From the NCBI GenBank assembly GCA_963693315.1, contig OY856186.1, positions 285,344,492 to 285,408,491 of the forward strand: a stretch of 64,000 nucleotides of DNA, given 5' to 3'. The position numbers and the translations under genes are program-made. Below, one piece after another: positions 41,216 to 51,158 of the stretch. The notes under the pieces are model-generated. The model saw only the letters and a list, made by a program, of their open reading frames with translations, was not told the DNA's origin and ran no database searches. The stretch comes from Diogma glabrata (lineage: Eukaryota > Arthropoda > Insecta > Diptera > Cylindrotomidae). Within the stretch, counting starts at the first letter, position 1, and every line of letters starts with the position of its first letter.

Positions 41216-43584
41216 AGAGTTTGCATCCCGCGCTTTCCCGGGCGGGAAAAAATATTTGTGTTGATTAAATTTGTTTTGTTAAATAAAAAAATGAGTGCGT
41301 AATCTTTGAACGCGGTTGAAATAAATTTCTTTGGCTACTGTGGCAGGTATAAAAAGATGAAATATAAAATAAATATGTCATATTACAATTTAGAGTTGCA
41401 TTTCATGATAATATAATTTACTGTGTAATAAAAAGCAATATTTACATAATGTATTAAAGTCAATTCAATTATTAGCATAATTGAAATATGAAATTAGAGG
41501 TTTATGACAAATTTGCTAAATTTTTTGAAAAATGCATCAATTGTTGTACCAATTGTTAAATTAAGTGGATATGTATTCATCGTGAAATTTAATTTGTAAT
41601 ACGTTGTAAGACTTTGTAAAACATGTAAATATGGTTTTTTATTACACATTGTTGTAATTATATTATCAAGAATATTAGAAAGAAACTCTAAATTTCAATA
41701 TGACATATCTATTTTATTTTATATTTATTACCAGTAATACCTGCTGCAGTGGCCAAAGAAGTTTTACTTCAACAGCGTGTAAAGATTACGCACTTCATTT
41801 TTTTGTTTTTTTTCTTTTTTAATGAATTTGATTTTTTTTCGGTTTAAGTGTGGTGTGTAAGTGCGATATAGTAAGTAAAGATTTTGTTGTATTTTTAAGT
41901 AAAATAAAAAAAATTGTTTTGCCATATCTGTTTTGTGTGTTTTTTTTATACTTTTAATAGAGAAAACGCAATTTTCAGGAAACGCAAACGCAGAAAACAT
42001 ACAAATAACCTATGTTTTGTTGAAATTAATGGTAATAAATTATAAATAATTTTACTCTCGTTCTCTTGATTCATATTTTGTTTTTATTTTTAATTAATTT
42101 TTGATGTTTTTCTCAGTTAATAGTGATGATAACAGATAGATAGATAACAGATAGATAACAGTGTGGAAGTGTGGTAAAGATTTTGTTGTATTTAGACGAT
42201 AAAAGACAGCTATTTCACAGTTTTAAGTTTTCACTTCTGGTGGCAGTCCTTATGACTGCCTTCTTTTTTTTAAAGAAAGTTGTGATTTTTTATGAACTGG
42301 TGTGTAGACTGTTGAGTCCATAATGCTCAACTTTTTTGGTGACGTCAACAAATTTCCTCACTATTGTAATTCCATCAAGTTATTCAGTTTAATTGGTTGA
42401 AGTCTATTTGCAAACCCGGGTGGGTTATTTAAGATTTTCACGAAAAGCTTGAAAATTAACTGCAAAATTTTATATATTAGTTTAGTTAGTAAAAAAATTC
42501 GAAATATCCGCTCATTTATAGTGAAATGCAATCGAATAATGGATAACATGTTACCCTTACATATTTTATGTAATAGGACATTTCCTTTAGAAAAGCTATA
42601 TCTTAATTTAGACACACAATTGTGCTACATTTTTTTTAAAACCCTGTAATTTCTATTTTGTTACAGTTCCATCATATTATTCAGAAAACATTCACTGACT
42701 AACATAACAACATTATCCCAGAGTAATTGACATTTTAAATTTAAATTACAAATAAAATTTTCTGTTTCTCCATTATCTTTATGGTTCGTTGAACAAAAAA
42801 ATTAACATTACACACTAACTGATTTTGACACAGAGCATAATCCAAATACACAAACGAACAAGAAAATAAAAAATGAAATATTTTTATCAACGTTTTTTTT
42901 GTAAATAATTTTATTATTGAATAAATTTTATGATAAAATAGTTTTTCATCTTGTTAAGTTTTCGAATTTTCCATTTCCCATTTTCCTTTTATTATGTTGT
43001 TTCCCTAACTTAGCTGTAACCAGAAAAAATAACCCATTCAAGCCTCTTGTAGTTCTATTCTAGTTCATCATTATTATATTTGATACCATAATTTTGAAGT
43101 GAAATCATTTTTGTTTACTGATACACATTTTCATTGGAGGAAAACCTTTTATTTTGTTTTGTGTTTTATGCTCAATCTAAATGTACCAAGGAAAATTGAG
43201 TCTCTCTAGAAATATGTGGTTAACAGATTTGAAGGGGATAGATCGGATGTTAAGGTTTTGGGTTTGGATTTAGATAGAATAAATTATTCAAGACTGACTT
43301 GATGATACACATGTTTGGAATATATATATATAAAAAAAGATATGGAAGTGTAAAACTATATTTTATAACCTCAAAAGTTCAGAAATCAAACGTCAGATTT
43401 TATACAAATCACGAATTCCATTTTATACAATTCACGAATACACAGAACTTTTACAATACATTTGGCCCATTACATTTCGCCCGTTAGAGAAATTTAAAAC
43501 ATCCTTCCATCGTGAGCGCAGTACAACCAACAAACAAGAGCTTCAGACATGTCTCACCCGTTTGTGGTTCAAATACATTGTTTT
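41216..43584. other. AT-rich non-coding DNA within the repeat
   Basis: Contains a GATA-type microsatellite (about 42133-42160) and a GGCAGTC/GACTGCC hairpin (42242-42260). Short frames have no domain. Confidence 0.5.
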
Positions 43585-43700
43585 AGAACGGTTTCTTTTT
43601 CGCATGATTATTTTAATAGAGTGGTGAAATTGTGGAATTCATTGCCTCTCGGCATTCATTTAAAGAAAATGTCTCAAGTTTCATTTTCCCAATCCTTTTT
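43585..43700 (+). pseudogene. non-LTR retrotransposon ORF2 C-terminal remnant, copy 1
   Basis: Translation gives RTVSFSHDYFNRVVKLWNSL then PLGIHLKKMSQVSFSQS. The R-FF/YFNRVV-LWNSLP-I block is the conserved C-terminal end of CR1/Jockey-type ORF2 proteins. Upstream (about 43500-43580) the frame is broken. Recurs at 62112-62227. Confidence 0.7.
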
Positions 43701-44769
43701 TTTCTAGTTGACATAGACTCCTAAGCTACTCAAGTAGTATAAGAAGTGTGCTAAACATGTAAAACTAAATCATAAAAATAAATTTATTTCATTTTTTTTT
43801 TATTTATTTAAAATTGATTCTTTTTCTGAATAATCTTTAAGTTTTCCTTTCATGCATAAAACGACATATTAAGTCATCTGTTTGACACATTATATAATAT
43901 TTTCATATAAAGGACATTATGAAAAAGAAATAAAAATATAGAACGAGTGAAAAAGGAAATACTTTTTTGATTGAAGATAAAAATTCCTGAAAGGATTGTT
44001 TTTTATGTTGTTTTATTTTGGTAATGGAAATGAAACGATGATGCTGATTGGATACAATGTTTTCAGTTTTGTAACTGACGTGTATATTATTCTGTAAATT
44101 TTCACAGCATTCTGTGAATTTTATCTTCATATTGTTTATATTAAGCAAACTGATAGAACCAAATTAGATGGCAAACAGTATGGCGATAGTTTTGATTACT
44201 GTTTTTATTTAACTGTTATAAATTCAACCCGAATTGGTCTATCTGCCCAGTTGCATGTTAAATGATAATGTTACATTTTATTTAGTGGACGGTTATTATT
44301 CACAGGAACGACAATGAAGTACAGTAACAAAACACTGTAGCTAGAATAGAGTTACACGATATTGTATTAAATAGATAATTTTTTTTTTCAGTCAGAAATT
44401 TTATTTTTCATTCATACAAACTATGATATTTAAACAGTAGGCTTTGTTTTAACTGTCGGCAATTCTTCTTGTCGTCGATAATTTTGCTTTGTCGTTATGA
44501 AAATTCTTTGTTGTCATTTTTTCTTCTAACAAAATGAAATATAAGTTCATCTTGGTAGGCGCATAAATGCTATAAATTTTTAATTTATTTTTGACAAATA
44601 AACATGAACTTGCAATCACTTATATGAATTAAAACGGACATTTTTATTATTTGCAAACTTGCATTTTTACATTTTGTATTATTGAATATTTTGTAGAAAA
44701 ATTTTATTTAGAAACTAATACTTATCTTTTAAACAAAATTATAATTAAAAAAAATTATCTCATTAAATA

Positions 44770-44971
44770 CCACTCTTCATTGAAATTTTTGTCTAAAATT
44801 TTTCAATTTTACTCATTAAATTATTTTTAAGCAACACTGCTCAATCAAACCACTACTTAAACCACTCGTCCTTCGGACTCGTGGTTTATAATGCGCTTTG
44901 ATTCGCAGTGTTGCTAAATAATTTAATTCGTAAAATCAAAAAATTTTCGAATAAATTTCAATGACTCGTGG
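44770..44971. mobile_element. TA-flanked palindromic MITE, copy 1
   Basis: Ends TA|CCACTCTTCATTGAAATT and AATTTCAATGACTCGTGG|TA, with arms of about 95 bp that fold into a nearly continuous hairpin: GCAACACTGC pairs with GCAGTGTTGC, AACCAC with GTGGTT, GTCC with GGAC around a TTC loop. It contains no ORF. Same element at 63297-63498. Confidence 0.8.
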
Positions 44972-47404
44972 TATGACAACCGATAATTAAATTTCTTTTT
45001 CTATAACCATACTAAAAGTAGTCGTATTAGTAGTCGTAGTAGTAGTATTTATGTTACAGATTTTAGTAATTTAAATGTAGAACTTTTGATTATTGTTTAT
45101 TTATTATAATAATATCACCTATGATAGCAGTGACGCACGCACTAGTGTATAATGAAATAATAAACAAGCGATTATTGTCATGACAACCATTACGATTATT
45201 GTCATGACAACACCAGAAAGTTAATGGTGACACCGTCTTCGGTAGTCGACGACCACCAAAAACTGGTCTAAGTCAATTCAAACTGTAAAAAGCACATTTT
45301 GAAATGAGATTCATACAAAACTTCACATTCATAATAAACTTTCGTTATTGAAGACTAACAAAATTCTAAAACAAAATTATTCATAATATAGAAATAAATA
45401 GTTTTTTAATTTAATGTGCAAACCTTTAAATATCTCAAAACAAGAAATGTATGACTAAGACCATAATTATGGGCACATATACTATCGTAGAACAAATAGC
45501 ATTACCTACACAAGATAAAAAATATTACATTATGATGTAAGTACGTAACGTAAAGCTAAGGTTTTTTTACGTATGTGGAGTTTATTCGCCACAAGCAAAA
45601 TATTTACAAAGAAACAATCTAAATCAAAATTAAAAATTTTATAAATTTTGAAATAAAAAAGTTGTTAGAAAATAAAACATTTTTATTAAATTAACAAATT
45701 TAATAATTAGGTAGTTCTACAAACATAGGAATTTTGGACGGCTCTGCTTATTTCGTATATTAATATGAAAAAAAAAATTTTTTTCAAATGAAATTTGTAA
45801 ACCTTAGCTATGTTTAGCTGGTCACCCAAAATAAACCCGTTTCGAAATATATTTCCTACAAAAAAAATTATTCAAAACGTCAAATTCTCAGTCCCCTGGC
45901 ATGACCTTGAAAGTCAAAGCTGGTAAACTGAATAATCAATGATTCTAAGTGTGTAGAGACAAATTCACACTTACACACAGTAAAAATTTTGAATAATGAT
46001 GCTTTAATAATGTGTAAATAAATAATCATAACATTACTCTATATTTCATATAAGATATATCCTATTAAAGTTTGTCCCATGAATTTGTTATTATTCTCCT
46101 GCCCAATCAAAACACATTGAAAATATTGGAAATTCATATTTCTATCAAGTTATCGCTCGTCACAGGAATTAATTAAAGTTTAATAAATATAATATTGCAA
46201 GTGTTTTACTTAGTCCGAGGTTTTATCAATCAAAACAGTCATCATTAGTAGCAAGATCGTGTGTTGCCCAGTCAAATTATCAGTCTCCTGGCAAGTATTT
46301 TCGTGAAATGTCTTTTAATTACAGGTAATTTTGTAGTTTTATACATCGTGAATATGTATTGCCTTGGTATAGAATCCGTTTATTTTTATAAACGTAATTT
46401 TGTCATTTTTAAGCAAAATACTGGTAAATTGATAAATTATCAGTCCCCAGGTCTCAGTGACTTAAATATTTGGGATTTTGACGTAAATAAATGTTTATTT
46501 CGTATTTTGAGATAATATTGAGATAATTTTGAGTTAATTTAGGAGTAAGAAGGATTTTTTTTATTGTGACTCTTGTACTTTTTTTTTTGACTGGTCACAT
46601 TCAGAAAAGTTGAAAGAACGTCATCAACTTTAACTGAAACTACTTGCCAGAACTTATTTTCAAAAAACATGTCGTGCCGTAATTAGCTCCATTTTCTTCC
46701 TTCGTGTGTAGAACTACCCAATATTTTAAATAAAAATATGTTGAACAAGTAGCCTTTGACCAATATCTTATATATTAATACGCTAAAAAAAAACTTTTTG
46801 GAGCCTAAGGCTTTTTTATTCGCAGATGGATTCATTTAAAATTTTTACTGCTAACTGATATTAGTGTAACTTAGATTTTAGATTCGGATCATAAATAAAA
46901 AAGTTATAAATGTATTTTTGAATTTAACGGCCCCGCTATACAACATGAAATGGAATTGGCCAAGTCTTTTCTTTGTTTTTTTATTTTTATTATTTAGTAT
47001 TTTGTATTTTCTTTTCAAATTTCAATTTAGTTTATGCATTGATTTAGGAGTGGATAGACGTATTATTTTTCTTCGTTTTTTTATTATTATTATTTTTCTT
47101 TGATTTTCTTTGATTTTCTTTGATTTAATTATTATTTTTCTTTGTTTTTAAATATTTTCTATTGATTAGAAATTAAAGAAACAATTCATAAAATTGATTT
47201 GTTCTTTCTGTTGTAGGTCTGTAGCCTGCTATAGAGAAATGTTTCATAATAGCCGTGTTCGATTTTTCTGTTTTTTCTTCATAAATGAATGGTGTTAATG
47301 GTGAAATGAATGTTGTGAATGAAGAAATGAATTGCACGTGGTATTTATCATTTTAAAATTCATAATATTTTTAATCATCGTACTGGTGCTTCAATTCCTG
47401 CCTG
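44972..47404. other. AT-rich non-coding DNA
   Basis: Holds a GTAGTCGTA microsatellite (about 45017-45052), a partial copy of the 37898-38208 family centre (about 45535-45610) and three CAAATT(A/C)TCAGTC(C/T)CC words (about 45889, 46274 and, as TAAATTATCAGTCCCC, 46433). No gene recognised; frames at 46261-46515 and 46918-47103 are low-complexity. Confidence 0.45.
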
Positions 47405-47715
47405 ATGTGTTTGTTAAATTTGTCAGATGAAGATAGAATTGATGGAAATGAAATGATTAATAAATTTGTATGTACTGAAAGCTCTGATCCCATTCTTTTT
47501 CCTAAATTACATGGATATGTGAAACGTCATATGATGCATGGACCATGTGGTGCTCTAAATCCCAATTCTGTTTGTATGAGAGATGGTAAATGTAGTAAGA
47601 ATTTTCCAAAACCTTTTTCTGAAAATACTAAAGAATCTGTGAATGGTTATCCTTTGTATCGTTGACGTGATACTGGTATGGGTGTTGATGTACGTTGTGC
47701 ATCTCTTGATAATAG
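47405..47715 (+). pseudogene. Helitron Rep/helicase polyprotein fragment
   Basis: The frame reads SSDPILFPKLHGYVKRHMMH, GPCGALNPNSVCMRDGKCSK, NFPKPFSENTKESVNGYPLY, then R-stop-RDTGMGVDVRCASLDNR. HGPCG-x-NP-x-x-x-CM-x-x-GKCSK-FPK-F and GYP-YRRRDTG are hallmarks of the Helitron replication protein region. The TGA at 47663-47665 replaces an expected Arg codon (CGA to TGA). Homology ends where a MITE arm begins (47716). The HUH nuclease motif itself and the PIF1-like helicase are missing, so this is a small internal remnant. Confidence 0.85.
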
Positions 47716-47779
47716 ATACTATGAGGGCCCAGCGTGCTTCGCTACGCTTATAAATAAAGTTTTTGCATAGACATTTTGT
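47716..47779. repeat. solo arm of the GAGGGCCCGGCGTGCT foldback MITE
   Basis: ATACTATGAGGGCCCAGCGT, GCTTCGCTACGCTTATAAAT, AAAGTTTTTGCATAGACATT matches the outer 64 bp of the left arm of 48405-48852. It abuts the Helitron fragment and is followed by unrelated sequence with a short CATGCTGGCATTT duplication. Confidence 0.8.
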
Positions 47780-47877
47780 GGGGTGAACCCGGTGAGCATG
47801 CTGGCATTTGCTACATGCTGGCATTTCTCACGAAAAGTACGATCATTAGTACGACAATATTTTAATGGTTGATACCC

Positions 47878-48199
47878 TTGGCACCTTGACACCCTTGACA
47901 CCCCTTGATACCCTTGACACCCTTGACACCCTTGACAGCCTTGACACCCTTGACACCCCTGACATCCCTGAACCCCTTGACACTCTTGACACCCTTGACA
48001 CCCTTGACATCCTTGACACCCTTGACACACTTGACAACCTTGACAACCTTGACGCCCTTGACAACCTTGACACCCTTGACACCCTTGACACCCTTGCCAC
48101 CCTTGACACCCTTGACACCCTTGACACCCTTAACAGCCTTGACACCTTGACACCCTTGACACCCTTGACACCCTTGACACCCTTGACACCCTTGACACC
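47878..48199. repeat. 9-bp CCTTGACAC minisatellite
   Basis: About 35 units of CCTTGACAC with scattered variants (CCTTGACAA, CCTTGACAG, CCCTGACAT). The 9-bp period keeps frames open on both strands (Leu-Asp-Thr, Thr-Pro-Leu, Val-Ser-Arg and Gly-Cys-Gln repeats). No evidence for translation. A ~30-bp AT-rich word flanks the region at about 47156 and again at about 48244. Confidence 0.95.
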
Positions 48200-48404
48200 C
48201 TGAAAAATAAAATCTTATTACAATTCCTTCACTAATATTTTTAATTTCTATTGATTAGAAATTAAAGAAACAATTTCCCAAATTTCCCGAATTTCCAAAA
48301 TTTCCAAAACTCAAAAAAATAATTTTTTTTTTTGTTTCAACCATTCCTTCACTAATTAATCGAAAGGAACTTCGTTCCTTTCGGGTGTCCCTTGATACCT
48401 CTTT

Positions 48405-48852
48405 AATACTAGGAGGGCCCGGCGTGCTTCGCTACGCTTATAAATAAAGTTTTTGCGTAGACATTTTGTTGACGTAGAAGTATTGATTTCAAAAAGTGGT
48501 AATGAGATATGCTAGTATATAATTTTTAATTTTCCTTTTTAAATATATGAATGAAAAATAATCAGAACTCTAGCTGATCAGTTTGGATATATGAAAAATT
48601 AGGGATCAAATAAGTTAGAGATCAAATAAGCTTACTTGAAAATTTATTTGATCGCTAACTTTTCATATATCCGAACTGATCAGCTAGAGTTCTGATTATT
48701 TTCCATTCATATATTTAAAAAGAAAAATTAAAAATTATATGCTAGCATATCTCATTACCACTTTTTGAAATTATTACTTCTACGTCAACAAAATATCTAC
48801 GCAAAAACGTTATTTATCAGCGTAGAGGAGCACGCCGGGCCCTCCCAGTATT
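48405..48852. mobile_element. foldback MITE with ~208-bp inverted arms
   Basis: The left arm starts AATACTAGGAGGGCCCGGCG; the right arm on the other strand starts AATACTGGGAGGGCCCGGCG. Arms align throughout: GTTTTTGCGTAGA, ATTTTGTTGACGTAGAAGTA, TTTCAAAAAGTGGTAATGAG, CAGAACTCTAGCTGATCAG, ATATATGAAAA. Only ~32 bp of spacer (about 48613-48644) separate them. It has no ORF. Target duplication not resolved because the ends themselves contain AATACT. Confidence 0.9.
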
Positions 48853-49296
48853 TGTTATTTCTTGGCAAACAAATCGTAAAACTATGACAACACAGAATAA
48901 CAAATATTTTAATTGGATTAGGAAATATGGAATCGAAAGGTTGCTTTGATAAAAATTTCTATTTTGTATAGAATTTAAACATATACAAATGTTTTTTACT
49001 TTTATGGACGTACCTATGATAACTAAATATATGGTTAAAAGTGAATTTTTAAGACCGAAAATAACAGTAATAAAGTAACACTTTAATATGTAGGCGAATA
49101 ACAAATATGTTTTTCTTCAAACGGACAAAAAATTGTACTTTTTGTTTGGGTATATATTACAAAAAATATGTCATTTATGTATTGCATCTAGTTGTCATGG
49201 TAGCAGTTCCAAAAACTATCATTTTTTGTCCTAGGACAAAAACTAAAAAAATCTTTATTTCTATGCAAAACAAAAATCAAAGTTTGAATAGGAAAA
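48853..49296. other. AT-rich non-coding DNA
   Basis: Begins with the ACTATGACAACA/GGTTGCTTTGATAAAAATT phrase shared with about 38395-38475, then nothing recognisable up to HINE copy G. Confidence 0.4.
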
Positions 49297-49544
49297 TATG
49301 GAGGGGCTGAAATCTCACAGCTCTGAGATATCAAGACTTCGGTCTGGGTTAAGGATTTTGATATAGTTTTCGGCAAAAAACTTTTATGAGGACATGGTTT
49401 TTAGTTTTGGGCAGCGATGTATATCAAACATAACTCTTTGCTAAAGTACAAGTATTTTTTATCTCAGTTTAAAAATTTATTACACAACTAACACGAAACA
49501 TCAATACGTTGCCAGAAAATTATAATCAAATTCCAAAAATATTG

Positions 49545-49915
49545 TGAAAATTAAACAAAGTCAAACTTTTTCAAAATTCCAAAAATATTCCAAAAATTAG
49601 AATTAAATCAAATATTTAAATTTTTTCTAAATTCCAACATTTCAAAAATTCTTAAAAATTCAAACTTTTTCCAAAATTCTAAATATATTGCAAAAATTAT
49701 TACAAAATCACATATTGAAAATTTTTTCAAAATTCCATATATTATAATAATATCAAAAATTTAAAATTTTTCAAAATTCTAAAAATATTCCAAAAATTCT
49801 TACAAAAACAAAAATTAAAACATTTGCTGATATTCTAAAAATATGGCAAAAATTATTACAAAATCAAAAATACAAACTTTTTCAACATTCCAAAAATATT
49901 TCAAAAACTATAACA
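49545..49915. repeat. AT-rich minisatellite core of copy G
   Basis: Same ~55-60-bp unit as copies A and C (TCCAAAAATATTCCAAAAAT, CTTTTTCAAAATTC). Confidence 0.85.
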
Positions 49916-49969
49916 AATTCAAAAATTTCTATGTCCAATTTCATTTTCAATTACATTTACGTCATAAAA

Positions 49970-50740
49970 ACAGCTACATTTTTTTCCCAAAAACTTGGCT
50001 AAAAAAATAAATGAAATCATTTTTTGACACACTTGACATTTTTTTTGACAAACTTATAATGCCATAATTCTCTATAATAATAATAAAATATCATGTCATA
50101 CAAACTATTAATTTTATTTTTTTCTAAAAAAATTGGGTAAAAAATAAATAAAAACCTTTCTTTTGACACACTTGTTTTTGACAAACTTATAATCCATAAT
50201 TCTCACTAATAATAATAAAATTTCATTTCAAAGAAACAATTTTATTTTTTTTCCAAAAAATTGGGTAAAAAACTAAATAAAAATCTTTTGACACACTTGA
50301 CAACATTTTTTTGACAAACTTATAATGCCATAATTCTCAATAATAATAATAAAATTTCATTTCAAACAAACAATTTTATTTTTTTCCCAAACAATGGGTA
50401 AAAAAATAAATTAAAATCTTTCTTTTGACACTTGACAACATTTTTTTGACAAACTTATAATGCCATAATTCTCAATAATAATAATAAAACTTCATTTCAA
50501 ACAAACAATTAATTTTATTTTTTTTTTTCCAAAAAATAAATAAAAATCTTTCTTTTGACACACTTGACAACATTTTTTTGACAAACTTAAAATGCCATAA
50601 TTCTCAATAATAATAATAAAACTTCATTTCAAACAAACAATTAATTTTATTTTTTTTTCCAAAAAATTAGGTAAAAAAATAAATAAAAATCTTTCTTTTG
50701 ACACACTTGACAACATTTTTTTGACAAACTTATAATGCAA
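49970..50740. repeat. 125-145-bp subrepeat array in copy G
   Basis: Five to six head-to-tail units, each with TCTTTCTTTTGACACACTTG, ACAACATTTTTTTGACAAAC, TTATAATGCCATAATTCTCA, ATAATAATAATAAAATTTCA and CAAACAATTAATTTTATTTT. The TCTTTTGACAC word recurs at about 50159, 50284, 50422, 50549 and 50692. Other copies have one to three units. Confidence 0.85.
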
Positions 50741-51158
50741 TAATCTAGTTTTTGATCTCACATACCAATCCCGACCATCAAGAGTTCTCCAAATTTAATG
50801 TTCCTACTCGTAATCACTTAAAATGGACGTTTTTTAAGCAAAAAATATGAAAATTAGCTATTTCTGACACACATAATGGTTTTTTTGACACACTTCCGGT
50901 ACAGTTATCGAACACAGCGTCCTTTCAGACCTGTCCCTTGTGAATAACTATTTTTAGAAAAAAAATTTTTGAAATCCCTCCAGCGGTTTTCCCTGCAGCG
51001 TAGGTAATGACGGCCGGCCTACAGACAGACACACATTTTTTTTTTGCTTCTTTAGAATCAGTAGGTCCTAAAACGTCGAGAAATGTCAAAAAAAGTGAGG
51101 GTAAGAATTTCACTTTGAGCTCATGAATGTAATACTTAGGTCTTTCAGACCGAAGTAA

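Larger units (their letters stand above)
39351..45473 (+). repeat. 18.5-kb-spaced direct repeat, copy 1
   Basis: From 39351 the sequence matches 57884 onward at an offset of 18533. After a 6-bp deletion in copy 2 (near 42445/60979) the offset is 18527 through 64000, which corresponds to 45473. All blocks compared by eye, including homopolymer runs, the 650-bp minisatellite and MITE, were identical. The left boundary is sharp: base 39350 is c and base 57883 is t. See the matching entry at 57884-64000. Confidence 0.97.
49297..51158 (-). mobile_element. HINE-like repeat, copy G, full length
   Basis: Complete in reverse orientation: TATGGAGGGGCTGAAATCTC with the TCTCACAGCTCTGAGA hairpin, GACTTCGGTCTGGG, the 3' flank, the AT minisatellite, an expanded 125-145-bp subrepeat array, the CGACCATCAAGA block, the GACGGCCGGCC block and the 5' end GGTCTTTCAGACCGAAGTAA. 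At 1862 bp it is the longest copy, mainly because of the subrepeat expansion. The CGATGTATATCAAACAT block is intact, while the CTCCATTTAGCGTTTC block is deleted. Confidence 0.88.

Noticed and set aside
40396..41264. Long open frames (85-210 codons) on both strands, rich in His-Gly, Val-Met or Met-Thr
   Set aside because: They are frames through the 9-bp GGTCATGGT minisatellite. All plus frames are open at once and there is no domain, splice or expression context. The same applies to 58929-59797.
47719..48203. Apparent repeat proteins (Leu-Asp-Thr, Thr-Pro-Leu, Gly-Cys-Gln, Val-Ser-Arg)
   Set aside because: Frames through the 9-bp CCTTGACAC array, not genes.
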